Shown one piece after another: positions 41,859 through 50,656 of a DNA stretch of 64,000 bases. Position 1 is the stretch's first letter. Each line of letters begins with the position of its first letter. Location: assembly GCA_963532425.1 (NCBI GenBank), contig CAUSKK010000002.1:62001-126000 (forward strand), written 5' to 3'. Made by a program: the position numbers and the translations under genes. The stretch is from CAUSKK01 sp963532425 (GTDB lineage: Bacteria > Pseudomonadota > Gammaproteobacteria > Cardiobacteriales > Cardiobacteriaceae). The notes beneath the pieces were generated by a model that saw nothing but the letters and a program-made list of their open reading frames with translations, did no database searches and was not told the origin of the DNA.

Positions 41859-43361
41859 AAAAACTCCAAAAGGCCGGGATTTTAGAGCGGGCCGGGGCCG
41901 AGCTTTGGTCGCCGACGCGCAAATTTTCGACGGAAGAAGCGCTGCGGCCTGGAAATGGAGATGGGCCGGGGGCGCTTCAGCGGTGCCGGCGGGGGGAAGC
42001 GCTTCGGTTGGGAAGGCCTTCTGTCCCGGCCCGAGGAGTGAAGCGCTTCGGTTGGGCTGGCAAAGGGGAGCGCTTCATTCCCCGACCCGTTCTGAAACGA
42101 AGCGCTTCGGTCTGGGAATCTTCTTCGAGGGAAGCGCGGCGGCCATTGCCAATCGACCGCCGGCCTTCCCTAGAACGAAGCGCTGCGGTGGCGGCGATTG
42201 GGGAGATTAGGGCCCGCTGGATTAACCCCAGAGCGAAGCGCTTCGAGCGGGAAGAACAGAGGAAGCGCTTCGGTTGGGCAGGGCCTTTCTGTCCCAGTAG
42301 GAGGAAAGCGCTTTGTTCTTAGCCAGGGCTGGGGATTTCCTGGGGAAGCGCTTCGATTATTCCGACGAACGAAGCGCTTCGGCCTCTTTAGAACTAGGTA
42401 CTTCCGCCGGAAAACCTCATTTCCAACGAAGCGCTTCGGGCTGGTTGCTCTGGTCTGAGGGGGGGAAGCGCTTCGGGCTGGGAATAGTTCCAATGAGGCC
42501 CAAAAGGGGAGCGCTTCGACTTGGAAATATAGCTGGGAAGGAAGCGCTTTGTTCCCCGGCTCGTTTTTATTTCCAGCGAAGCGCTTCGGGCTGGTTGCTC
42601 TGGTCTGAGGGGGGAGAGCTTCGAGCTGGAAGAACAGAGGAAGCACTTCGGTTGGGAAGGGCCTTTCTGTCCCGACCCGGGGGGAGCGCTTCAAACTGGG
42701 GAAGCGCTTCGGCCGGCTCGGTCTAAATTTTGGGGAGCGCTTCAGCCAGTATTAATTAAATTTCGGCCTTCTCCAGAGCGAAGCGCTTCGGCTTTCTGGA
42801 GACTTGCTCAAGTGCTTCTGTCTGAAAACCCGTTCCCAGCGAAGCGCTTTGCTTCGACCCATTCCAACGGGGAGCACTGCGGCCATTGCCAATCGAATGT
42901 TGGCCTTCTCTAGAGCGAAGCGCTTCGGGCTGGTTACTCTGGTCTGAGGGGGGGAGCGCTTCGACTTGGAAATATAGCTGGGAAGGAAGCGTTTCTGCCG
43001 CCCTGGCCCGGTTTAACGAAGCGCTTCGGTTTTGAAACTCGGCCGACCGGGAAGCGCTTCGGGCTGCTTGCTCTGCCTGAGGGGGGAAGCGCTTCGACTT
43101 GAAAATATAAGTGGGAAGGAAGCGCTTCGGTTGTGCCGGCGGGGGGAGCCCTTCATTCCCCGGCCCATCTTGATTACTGGCGAAGCGCTTGGTTTTGGCC
43201 TATTCCAAAGGGAAGCGCTTCGGTCGGGCCGGTGGGGGAAGCGCCGGCCCTCGGTTGATTGGGTCGGTTTTTGGGGGTCCGGCCCAGAATCTCAGCCCGG
43301 GGCGATGGCCGCCGGGGCTGCCCCCGGCGCGCTGGTCTGCGGCGGCGCCTAGGAACGGGTT
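41859..43361. repeat. Palindrome tract between the TehA-like gene and the D-amino acid genes
   Basis: About 18 exact GAAGCGCTTC copies and many degenerate ones (AAGCACTTC, GAGCGCTTC, AAGCGTTTC) in 1.3 kb, with first-tract polarity. Blocks recur: GGGCTGGTTGCTCTGGTCTG at 42437 and 42588, with variants at 42927 and 43060; TTGGAAATATAGCTGGGAAG at 42520 and 42966, with a variant at 43098; and a pair of matching segments of about 55 bp at 42241 and 42620. The last 110 bp (43250-43361) are GC-rich and lack the palindrome. No gene is supported. Confidence 0.85.
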
Positions 43362-44603
43362 CTAGCCGAAGCGGGCCAGCCGGTAGGGGCTAAGGTCAAG
43401 GGCCGGGGTTTCGTCGTGGTACAGCGCGCTGATGAGTTCGGCGGTGAGCGCCGCCTGGGTCAGGCCCAGGTGCTGGTGGCCAAAGGCGAGGAGCAGGCGG
43501 CCCCGGCGGTCAATGACCGGCAGGCTGTCGGCGGTGGTCGGGCGGCAGCCCATCCAGGGCGCGGCGGCGCGCTCGTCCAGCGGGCGGCGCAGCAGCTTAT
43601 TGGCCAGCGGCAGCAGGTTGTGGGCGCGGGCCATATTGGCCGGGGCACTAAGTCCGGCGTATTCAACGGTGCCGGCGAGGCGCAGGCCCTGGTCCATGGG
43701 GGTCATGACGAAGCTGTGGTCAATGCTCGACAGCGGGCGGCGCAGGCGGCTGGGTTCGTGCGGCAGCATGAGGTGATAGCCGCGTTCGGTGTCGAGGGCG
43801 ACTTTGCCCACGCCGAGCTGTTGAATGAAGGGCCTGCTGTAGGCGCCGGTGCAGAGAATGAGGGTGGCGCCGTGGTGGCTGTTGCCGGCGTCGTCGTGCA
43901 GGGTGTAGCCGTCTTCGCTGCGGCTGATTTGGCGAATGGAGCAGTGTTCGCGGATTTCGCCGCCGGCGGCGCGCAGGGCGTCCGCCAGGGTCCGGCCGAT
44001 GGCGACGAGGTCGCTGATGTGGGCGGATTCGGGGTAATAAAGGCCGCCCTGCTGGTCTTCGGCCAGGGCCGGTTCGTAGTCGGCCAGGGCGCCGCGCGGA
44101 ATGTGTTCACAGGCCAGGCCCAGGGCCCGGTTCTGGGCGGCCTGGTCGGCCAGGCCGGCGGCGGTTTTGGCGGAGCTTGCAACGTGCAGGATACCATCCC
44201 GGTGGACGTATTGCCGGAGCGGCACGCGGTCGGCAAGCCGTTCCCAGGCGGCCACGCTATGGCGGTTGAGCTGGTATAGGGCGCGGTGAATGCGCTCATA
44301 GCGCGCCGGGGTCATATTAGCGACCATGCGGCAGCCGAAGGGAATGAGGCGCGGCAGGTAGCGCCAGTCAATGCGCAGGGGCCCGAGCGGGTTAAACAGC
44401 AGGGCAGGCAGGCGCGCGAGGGTGGCCAGGTTGGCGACGGGGTAGTTGTATTCGGCGGCCAGGTGGCCGGCGTTACCGCCGGAGGCGCCGCCAAGAATGG
44501 TGTGGGCGTCGATGAGAACGGTGGCGACGCCGCGCCGTTGCAGGTTGTAGGCGATGCTGAGGCCGATGATGCCGCCGCCGAGGATAAGGGTGGGTTGGGT
44601 CAT
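43362..44603 (-). CDS. DadA-like FAD-dependent D-amino acid dehydrogenase
   Basis: The 413-residue protein has an N-terminal Rossmann FAD site (LILGGGIIGLSIAYNLQRRG, residues 6-25, followed by an acidic VLIDA) and GGASGGNAGHLA, matching the DadA/glycine-oxidase group of membrane-associated flavoproteins that oxidise D-amino acids to imino acids. A C-terminal segment (PWMGCRPTTADSLPVID, GHQHLGLTQ) supports this. Substrate is not predictable; the next gene downstream on the same strand's upstream side is a DpkA-type imine reductase, suggesting D-proline or a similar cyclic amino acid. It is the last gene of nhaC-reductase-dadA. Confidence 0.87.
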   Translation of the reverse strand: MTQPTLILGGGIIGLSIAYNLQRRGVATVLIDAHTILGGASGGNAGHLAAEYNYPVANLATLARLPALLFNPLGPLRIDWRYLPRLIPFGCRMVANMTPARYERIHRALYQLNRHSVAAWERLADRVPLRQYVHRDGILHVASSAKTAAGLADQAAQNRALGLACEHIPRGALADYEPALAEDQQGGLYYPESAHISDLVAIGRTLADALRAAGGEIREHCSIRQISRSEDGYTLHDDAGNSHHGATLILCTGAYSRPFIQQLGVGKVALDTERGYHLMLPHEPSRLRRPLSSIDHSFVMTPMDQGLRLAGTVEYAGLSAPANMARAHNLLPLANKLLRRPLDERAAAPWMGCRPTTADSLPVIDRRGRLLLAFGHQHLGLTQAALTAELISALYHDETPALDLSPYRLARFG

Positions 44604-44633
44604 GGGAAGTCCATTGGTTAGGGCTAGTTCGGC

Positions 44634-45665
44634 CTAGTGCAGTTCCAGGTCCAGTTCGCCCTTTTCCATGCGCTGTAGTTTGGCGAGATTGTCCGCGCTG
44701 ATGGGAATGCCCCGGCTGGCGGCGCTGGCGCGGGCGGCGTAGCGCCGTTGGGAGGGTAGGCGCGCGCCCTGGTCGCGGATGGCGTCCAGCAGGGTGCGGG
44801 TGTGGCTGGCGTAATCGACGGCGCCAAAGGCGGCCGGGTCGAGGGCGATGATGAGTTCGCCGTGCAGCGGGGCCAGACCACGGCCACCGTCGGCTTCGCT
44901 GCTTTCGCTGCTGAGCAGGTCGCCTATCCAGACGGCGGCCAGCAGTTCAATCATGGTGGCAATGGCCGAGCCCTTGTAGCCGCCGAAGGGCAGCAGGGCC
45001 CCGCCGTCGAGGACGGCGGCGGCGTCGTTGCTGGGTTTGCCGTCGCGGTCAATGCCCCAGCCGTCGGGCAGGGGTTTGTTATCGAGGCGGTAGAGTTCCA
45101 CTTCGCCGCGCGCGATGACGGAGGTGGCAAAGTCGAAGACGTAGGGACAGTCGTCGCCGGTGGGCCAGCCGAAGGCCAGCGGGTTGGTGCCAAAGAGTTT
45201 GCGAATGCCGCCGGCCGGGGCAACGTAGGCATTGCTGGGACACAGGGCCAGCGCACCCAGCCCCTGGTGGGCGAGGGCTTCCACTTCGGGCCAGAGGGCG
45301 GCCAGGTGCAGACAGTTATTAATGGCCAGGGCGGCCAGGCCGTAGCGCCGCGCTTTGGCGGCCAGCAGCGGCAGGCCCTGGGCGCTGGCCAGCGGAGCGA
45401 ATTCACCGCCGGCGTCGATTTTGGTGATGGGTTTATCGGTCGCATCGCTGATGACGGGTGCCTTTTCGCCCGTGGCCAGGCCGGCGCGGCGACTTTTGAG
45501 AACGCCGGCCAGGCGGTAGATGCCGTGCGAGCGGCACTGGTCGCGTTCGGCCTGGCTCATGGTGTGGGCGATGGCGGCGGCGTGGGCGGCGCTGTAGCCC
45601 CCCGCCCGTAGAACGCCCGTAAGTAGGGCGTGCAGCTGGTCGTAGCTGAGGTAGGTGTCGGTCAT
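44634..45665 (-). CDS. Malate/lactate-dehydrogenase-fold imine reductase (DpkA-like)
   Basis: This 343-residue NAD(P)H enzyme belongs to the Ldh_2 (YlgBC) family, which includes Pseudomonas DpkA, the reductase of cyclic imines from D-lysine and D-proline. Signatures: SHGIYRLAGVLKS near residue 42 with the family His, LAALAINNCLHLAALWPEV, FGTNPLAFGWPTGD and LLPFGGYKGSAIATMIELLA. The start at 45665 matches the family N-terminus (LSYDQLHALLTGVL) and avoids overlap with nhaC. It lies between nhaC and dadA, 13 and 30 bp away. Malate or ureidoglycolate as substrate cannot be excluded. Confidence 0.86.
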   Translation of the reverse strand: MTDTYLSYDQLHALLTGVLRAGGYSAAHAAAIAHTMSQAERDQCRSHGIYRLAGVLKSRRAGLATGEKAPVISDATDKPITKIDAGGEFAPLASAQGLPLLAAKARRYGLAALAINNCLHLAALWPEVEALAHQGLGALALCPSNAYVAPAGGIRKLFGTNPLAFGWPTGDDCPYVFDFATSVIARGEVELYRLDNKPLPDGWGIDRDGKPSNDAAAVLDGGALLPFGGYKGSAIATMIELLAAVWIGDLLSSESSEADGGRGLAPLHGELIIALDPAAFGAVDYASHTRTLLDAIRDQGARLPSQRRYAARASAASRGIPISADNLAKLQRMEKGELDLELH

Positions 45666-45678
45666 GGCGGTTCTCCGG

Positions 45679-47148
45679 TTAAACCATGTAGTCGTCCACG
45701 TCGTCGGCGATTTCTTCCATTTCTTCGTCGTCGATGGTCTGCGGGCCGCGTGGGTCCTGCGGCACGAACCAGCCGAGGGCGGCGAAGATGAGGCCGACCA
45801 CCGGCGAGAGCCAGCAGAAGAGGGCAAAGGGTGCATAGATGAAGGTACTCAGGCCGAGGGTGGTGGTAACGAAGACGCCGCCGTTGTTCCAGGGAATGAG
45901 CGGCGAAACGATGGTGCCCCAGTCTTCAATGGTGCGCGAGAGTATGGCGCGGTCGTAGCCCATTTCGGCGTATTTGCTCTTCATCAGCCGGCCGGGCAGA
46001 ACGAGCGAGGTGTAGATTTCGCCCGCCACCATGCCGACGGTGAGAACAATCAGGGCGGTGGTCGCCACCAGGCTAAAGCGCGATTTGATGAGGACTTTGA
46101 GTTTGCCGAGGATAGCGCGGAAGGTGCCGTAGGTTTCCAGGGCGCCAATGAAGGCCAGCGAGAGCATCATCATGGTAATCACCCAGGTCATGGACATGAT
46201 TCCGCCCTTGGAAAGTAGTTTGTCCACGTATTCCTGGCCGGTCTGCGCCTTGTAGCCGTTCATGAGAATGTCGGACACGCTGCTGAGGCTCACGCCCTGG
46301 TAGCCGATGGCAATGAGTACGGCGAGGAAGATGCCGGTGCAGAGGGTGCCGGTTACAGAATATTTGCGAAAGCCCATGGCGATGACGAACAGCGCCGGCA
46401 CGAGGGTAATGAAGCCGGTTTTGTAATGGCCCGTGATGGCACTCTGGAACATTGTGCGGGTCTGGTTGGCGATTTCGCCCGCGTCCCCCTGGTAGTGGCG
46501 GCTGACCAGTGCGTAGATGATGATGGTGAGGGCGTAGGCCACGGTGGTGTTCGGCAGCATGGATTTAATGTGCGACCACACGTCGGTGCCGGCCACGGCC
46601 GGGGTGAGGTTGGTGGTATCCGACAGCGGCGACATTTTGTCGCCAAAGAACGAGCCGGAGCAGATGGCACCGATGGTCCAGTAGTTTGGAATGCCAAGGG
46701 CATCACCGATGCCGAGCATGGCCAGGCCGACCGTGCCGAGGGTACCCCAGGAGGTGCCGGTGGCCAGTGAGACGATGGTGGTCAGGACGCAGGTGGCCGG
46801 CAGGAAGATGCTCGGGCTGATGATGTCGAGGCCGAATTTCAGCACGGTCTGGACGGTGCCGGCGGCGATGGAGGCGGCAATCATCATGCCGACGCAGAGA
46901 ATGATGATGGTGGTCGGCAGCGCCACTTTCATCACGCGGTACATGTTCTTTTCCATCTCCGCCCACTTACGCCCCTTCAGCGCCATGAAGATGCCGGTGA
47001 TACAAATGCTGATAATCAGCGGAATGTGCGGGGTGTAGTCCTTGAAGATAAAGAACTGCACCATGAGAATGGCCACAGTGATGGCCAGCGGCGCCACTTC
47101 AAAGCGGAAGGAATAGTTGCTGCGGTTTTTGTATGAGCTGAACAACAT
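45679..47148 (-). CDS. nhaC: NhaC-family Na+/H+ antiporter-type transporter
   Basis: A 489-residue inner-membrane carrier with about 11-12 helices. NhaC hallmarks include SICITGIFMALKGRKW, ATGTSWGTLGTVGLAMLGIG and CSGSFFGDKMSPLSDTTNL, the last two forming the ion-binding region. The C-terminus is acidic (DDEEMEEIADDVDD). Family members are named as Na+/H+ antiporters, but some carry amino acids or organic acids with Na+, which would suit its place at the head of a D-amino-acid operon (inference). GGAG supports ATG at 47148; GTG two codons upstream is less likely. Confidence 0.9.
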   Translation of the reverse strand: MLFSSYKNRSNYSFRFEVAPLAITVAILMVQFFIFKDYTPHIPLIISICITGIFMALKGRKWAEMEKNMYRVMKVALPTTIIILCVGMMIAASIAAGTVQTVLKFGLDIISPSIFLPATCVLTTIVSLATGTSWGTLGTVGLAMLGIGDALGIPNYWTIGAICSGSFFGDKMSPLSDTTNLTPAVAGTDVWSHIKSMLPNTTVAYALTIIIYALVSRHYQGDAGEIANQTRTMFQSAITGHYKTGFITLVPALFVIAMGFRKYSVTGTLCTGIFLAVLIAIGYQGVSLSSVSDILMNGYKAQTGQEYVDKLLSKGGIMSMTWVITMMMLSLAFIGALETYGTFRAILGKLKVLIKSRFSLVATTALIVLTVGMVAGEIYTSLVLPGRLMKSKYAEMGYDRAILSRTIEDWGTIVSPLIPWNNGGVFVTTTLGLSTFIYAPFALFCWLSPVVGLIFAALGWFVPQDPRGPQTIDDEEMEEIADDVDDYMV

Positions 47149-47246
47149 AGGCACTCCAGATTAACATTTGTTTATATCCTGCTATAAGCCCGGCTGATAA
47201 GCAAACCGCCCCCATTGGGCGCCCGGGGCCGAAGCGCTTCCCCCAT

Positions 47247-47271
47247 AAAAAAACGCCGCCCGGGGGCGACG
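47247..47271 (-). terminator. Terminator of the amino acid ABC transporter operon
   Basis: On the minus strand CGTCGCCC-CC-GGGCGGCG (one G-T pair), then seven T. A palindrome copy follows at 47231-47240. Confidence 0.85.
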
Positions 47272-47295
47272 TGCTGGATTTTTGCTGGGACGGGC

Positions 47296-48087
47296 CTAGT
47301 CGGCGAGTAGCTCGCTGGCCTTCACCTGGTCGCCATAGACCGGCTTCAGGGTTTTCTCATAGGCCTGCTGCAAACGACCGTCCTTCTTGATTTTGGCCAT
47401 TTCCTCGTTGAGCCAGGCCAGCAGTTCCTTGTCGCCCTGCTTCACCGCCGGCGCAATCTGTTCCGGCTCGCCCAGGCTGCCGATGAATACCTCGAACTTG
47501 TCGTTCTCCTTGGCCCAGGCCCAGAGCAGCGCGTTGTCGTGGGCCAGGGCGGCACCGCGACCGTCCTTCAGGGCGTCGAAGGTTTCCGTGTTCTGGTCGT
47601 ATTTCAGGGTCTTAATGTCCGGGTGCTGCTTGGTGAAGTAGGCATCGGCGGTGGTGCCGCGATTGACCAGCAGGGTTTTATCCTTCAGCTCGTCCAGGCT
47701 CTTGATGGGCGCGTCCTTGGGCGACACCACGCCCAGGGCCACCTTCATATAGGGGGCGGCGTAGTCCACCACCTTGGCCCGCTCGGGGGTCTGGGTAAAG
47801 TTGGCCAGAATCACATCCACCTTGTCGGAACGGAGGAATTCCACCCGGTTGGCGGCCTCGGTGAGGACGAATTCCACCTTATTGGCGTCGCCGAATAAAT
47901 CCTGGGCCAGGTATTTGGCGATTTCCACGTCGAAGCCCTGGTTTTTACCCTCCTTGTCGAGGAAGCCGAAGGGCGGCTTGTCGGCGAACACGCCGATGCG
48001 AATGGTGCCCTTCTCCTTGACCTCCTTCAGGTCGGCGGCGGCGAGGCCGCTCAGCAGCAACAGGCTTAAAGTCAGTAATTTTTTCAT
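47296..48087 (-). CDS. Periplasmic polar-amino-acid-binding protein of an ABC importer
   Basis: The 263-residue protein has a signal peptide (MKKLLTLSLLLLSGLAAA) and the family 3 solute-binding fold: IRIGVFADKPPFGFLDKEG, GFDVEIAKYLAQDL, VDVILANFTQTPERAKVVDYAAPY, and LVNRGTTADAYF. It resembles the PEB1/cysteine/glutamate-binding group; which amino acid is bound is not clear. The conserved Arg of TPERAK and Asp of the AHDNALL segment would contact the ligand. It is the last gene of the operon, 15 bp after the ATPase gene. Confidence 0.92.
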   Translation of the reverse strand: MKKLLTLSLLLLSGLAAADLKEVKEKGTIRIGVFADKPPFGFLDKEGKNQGFDVEIAKYLAQDLFGDANKVEFVLTEAANRVEFLRSDKVDVILANFTQTPERAKVVDYAAPYMKVALGVVSPKDAPIKSLDELKDKTLLVNRGTTADAYFTKQHPDIKTLKYDQNTETFDALKDGRGAALAHDNALLWAWAKENDKFEVFIGSLGEPEQIAPAVKQGDKELLAWLNEEMAKIKKDGRLQQAYEKTLKPVYGDQVKASELLAD

Positions 48088-48102
48088 GGTTTATCCTCTG
48101 GT

Positions 48103-48834
48103 TTAGTAACGAAGTTCCTCGGCCACAAAGCGCGCGGCGGCGGCGCTGGCCGGGTGATTGAAAAATTCTTCCGGCTTCTGGTCGGCCTCAATGCGGCCGC
48201 CGTGGAGAAAGATAATGCGGTCGGCCACTCGGCGGGCAAAGCCCAGCTCGTGGGTAACAATCAGCATGGTGCGGCCGTCCCGGGCCAGCTCCTGCACCAC
48301 GTCGAGCACCTCGCGCACCATCAGCGGGTCGAGGGAGGCGGTGATTTCGTCCAGCAGCAGCACCTCCGGATTCATGGCCAGGGCGCGGACGATGGCGATG
48401 CGCTGCTTCTGGCCGCCGGAGAGCTGGCGCGGCAGGGCGTTCTTTTTGTCCAGCAGGCCGACCCGCTTCAGTAGCGCTTCGGCCTGGGCCGCCACCTCGG
48501 CGCGTTTACGGCCCTGCACCTTCAGGGGCGCCAGCAGAATATTGTCCCAGACGCTCAGATGATGAAAGAGCTCGTAGTTCTGAAAGACCATGCCGACCCG
48601 CTGCCGGGCCGTGCGCCAGGGAATGTCCGAGCCGAAGCGCTTCCCCTCCAGGCCGATGCTGCCGGCGTCGGCGATTTCCAGGCCGTTGATGCAGCGCAGC
48701 AGGGTGGACTTGCCGTTGCCGGAGCCGCCGAGTATGGCCAGCACCTCGCCCTTGGCCAGGCTCAGATTCAGGTCCTGGAAAATCTGCTGGTCGCCGAAGC
48801 GCTTGCTCAGGCCCTTAATTTCTAAAAAACTCAT
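48103..48834 (-). CDS. Amino acid ABC transporter ATPase
   Basis: The 243-residue protein drives the importer. Walker A is GGSGNGKST (commonly GPSGSGKST), the Q-loop is VFQNYELFHHLSV, the signature LSGGQKQRIAIVRALA, Walker B LLLDEITASLDP (commonly DEPTSALDP) and the switch His in VTHELGFA. Catalytic residues are all present, but two motifs are unusual. Two palindromes are read as Lys-Arg-Phe, in LSKRFGD at the N-terminus and EGKRFGSD near residue 65. It starts one base after the permease stop. Confidence 0.92.
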   Translation of the reverse strand: MSFLEIKGLSKRFGDQQIFQDLNLSLAKGEVLAILGGSGNGKSTLLRCINGLEIADAGSIGLEGKRFGSDIPWRTARQRVGMVFQNYELFHHLSVWDNILLAPLKVQGRKRAEVAAQAEALLKRVGLLDKKNALPRQLSGGQKQRIAIVRALAMNPEVLLLDEITASLDPLMVREVLDVVQELARDGRTMLIVTHELGFARRVADRIIFLHGGRIEADQKPEEFFNHPASAAAARFVAEELRY

Positions 48835-48835
48835 G

Positions 48836-49516
48836 TCAGTTCCACCGTTGTTCCAGCCGCGCCGCCCAGCGGGACAGCGGGTAACAGATTAAAAAATAGA
48901 TGATGAAGATGAGGCCGTAGACCCACAGGGACGCGTTGGGCACCGCCGCCGTGCCCGGGCCGCGCACCAGCGTGTTCTCAATCAGCGTCTGGCCGGCCTT
49001 CACCAGCTCCACCACGCTGACCAGATAGCCCAGGGAGGTGGTTTTAATGAGCCGGGTGGCCAGATTAATGGCCCCGGGCAGCAGCCGGCGCAGGGCCTGG
49101 GGCGCCTCGATGAGCCAGAAAATCTGCCCGTCGCTCAAACCCAAAGCCCGGCCGGTGTCGCGCTGGTGCCGGTCGATGGAATCTAGGGCGCCGCGCAGCA
49201 GGTCGCCCATTTCCGCCAGGCCCCAGCCGCTGAACACCAGCACGCAGACCCAGAAGCCGGACAGATGCTGGCCGGTCCACTGGGGCAGGCCGTAGAAGAG
49301 GAGGAAAAGCCAGACCAGCAGCGGCACGATGCGGATGGTCTCCAGATAGAAGCGGGCCGGCCAGCGCAAAATCCGCCAGCGACTGCGCAGCAGCAGGCCG
49401 AAGCCCAGGCCCAGCAGGCTGGAAAAAACCAGGGCCAGCAGGGAAATTTTCACCGTCTGCTCCAGACCCGCGCCCAGCCGTTGCAGGCTGTTGGCGTTCA
49501 GCAACCAGTCAAGCAT
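48836..49516 (-). CDS. Amino acid ABC transporter permease, second
   Basis: A HisM/GlnP-type membrane protein (226 aa) with about five helices: GLEQTVKISLLALVFSSLLG, an RIVPLLVWLFLLFYGLPQW segment, and a degenerate EAA loop (RALGLSDGQIFWLIEAPQAL) that docks on the ATPase. Its start overlaps the first permease by 8 bases. Together they form a heterodimer. Confidence 0.92.
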   Translation of the reverse strand: MLDWLLNANSLQRLGAGLEQTVKISLLALVFSSLLGLGFGLLLRSRWRILRWPARFYLETIRIVPLLVWLFLLFYGLPQWTGQHLSGFWVCVLVFSGWGLAEMGDLLRGALDSIDRHQRDTGRALGLSDGQIFWLIEAPQALRRLLPGAINLATRLIKTTSLGYLVSVVELVKAGQTLIENTLVRGPGTAAVPNASLWVYGLIFIIYFLICYPLSRWAARLEQRWN

Positions 49517-50159
49517 AGCGACGACTCCGCCGTTCCAGCCAGTGGGCCAGCAGTACCAGCGGCAGCAGCACCAGTGCGTAGCTCAGCAGCAGCATGAGCA
49601 GCGCCTCGTTGGTGTGGTAATCGCTGACAATCACGTCCTTGGTTACCGCCATCAGCTCCGGCACCGACACCGCATAAATCACCGACGTTTCCTTAATCAG
49701 AAAAATCACGTTGGCGGTCAGGGCCGGCAGGGCCACGGCCAGGGCCTGGGGCAGGACGATAAAGCGGAAAATCTGGTAGGGGCTCAGGGCCAGCGCCCGG
49801 GCCGCCTCAATCTGGCTGGTGGGCACCGCCTGGAGGCCGGCGCGCAGGGCTTCACCCATGTAGCTGCCACCGAGGAAGGTCAGGGCGATGACGCCGCAGG
49901 TGAATTCGCTCCAGTGAATGCCGAGCTTGGGCAGGCCGAAGTAGAGAAAAAATAGCTGAATCAGCAGCGGCGTATTGCGCGACAGTTCCACATAGGCGCC
50001 GGCCAGCGGCGTCAGCCAGCGTAGCCGATAGCTGCGCAGCAGGGCCACGGCCAGACCCACCAGCAGCGACAGGCCGATGCCCCAGCCGGCCAGCTGCAGC
50101 GTAACCAGCAGAGCCCGATAAAAGCGGGGAACCAGCCCCCAGAGATAAGCGTAATCCAT
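49509..50159 (-). CDS. Amino acid ABC transporter permease, first
   Basis: The 216-residue HisQ/GlnP-type permease opens the operon. It has about five helices, the ELSRNTPLLIQLFFLYFGLP motif and a good EAA loop (EAARALALSPYQIFRFIVLPQAL-like, residues about 118-140). Gene order permease-permease-ATPase-binding protein with overlaps of 8 bases or gaps of 1 and 15 bases indicates a single transcript. Confidence 0.92.
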   Translation of the reverse strand: MDYAYLWGLVPRFYRALLVTLQLAGWGIGLSLLVGLAVALLRSYRLRWLTPLAGAYVELSRNTPLLIQLFFLYFGLPKLGIHWSEFTCGVIALTFLGGSYMGEALRAGLQAVPTSQIEAARALALSPYQIFRFIVLPQALAVALPALTANVIFLIKETSVIYAVSVPELMAVTKDVIVSDYHTNEALLMLLLSYALVLLPLVLLAHWLERRSRRYA

Positions 50160-50223
50160 AGGGGCGCAATCATAGCGCCGGCGCCCGGGCCGGGAAAGAA
50201 GCGCTTCGTTCTAGGCCCATAAC

Positions 50224-50640
50224 CTATTGGCCGGCCGGCGGCACAAAATCCCGGAGGGCGGCCTCGGCCCGTTCCAGCGCCTCGGCCTCGCTATTGACGA
50301 CCAAGTAGGGCAGCTGGAAGCGCCGGGCCAGCGCGGCGGATTTGGCGCGAATGGCGGTGAAAACGGCCTCGTCCCATTCAAACAGCAGCAGGGCGGCGCA
50401 GTACTGGCGCAGCTGGTCCCGGTGGCGGAAGAGCCAGTCCATGTAGCGGCGCCGGTCGCGCAGGCGCTGGGCTTCGGGCTTCTGCTGGGGCATGGGCGCG
50501 CAGACGGTGGCGAAGGGCTGTTTCTCGGCCAGCAGAATTTCCAGTTCGGCCAGCCACTGGCCAAAATCCGCCACCGGCCCCAGGTCGGTGCTGTAGAGGC
50601 TGCCCGAGGGCAGAGTTTTGATTTTTTTGAAGAATTTCAT
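50224..50640 (-). CDS. Hypothetical cytoplasmic protein, 138 aa
   Basis: A soluble protein with a basic start (MKFFKKIKTLPSGSLYSTDL), no signal peptide and helical, Glu/Ala/Arg-rich later parts (QRLRDRRRYMDWLFRHRDQL, SEAEALERAEAALRDF). A central CAALLLFEWDEAVF segment is hydrophobic but short. I do not recognise a family. ATG at 50640 has GGAG upstream; another ATG four codons earlier is less well placed. It follows the membrane-protein gene by 16 bp, so they may be co-transcribed. Confidence 0.72.
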   Translation of the reverse strand: MKFFKKIKTLPSGSLYSTDLGPVADFGQWLAELEILLAEKQPFATVCAPMPQQKPEAQRLRDRRRYMDWLFRHRDQLRQYCAALLLFEWDEAVFTAIRAKSAALARRFQLPYLVVNSEAEALERAEAALRDFVPPAGQ

Positions 50641-50656
50641 GGTGGTCTCCATGGGG

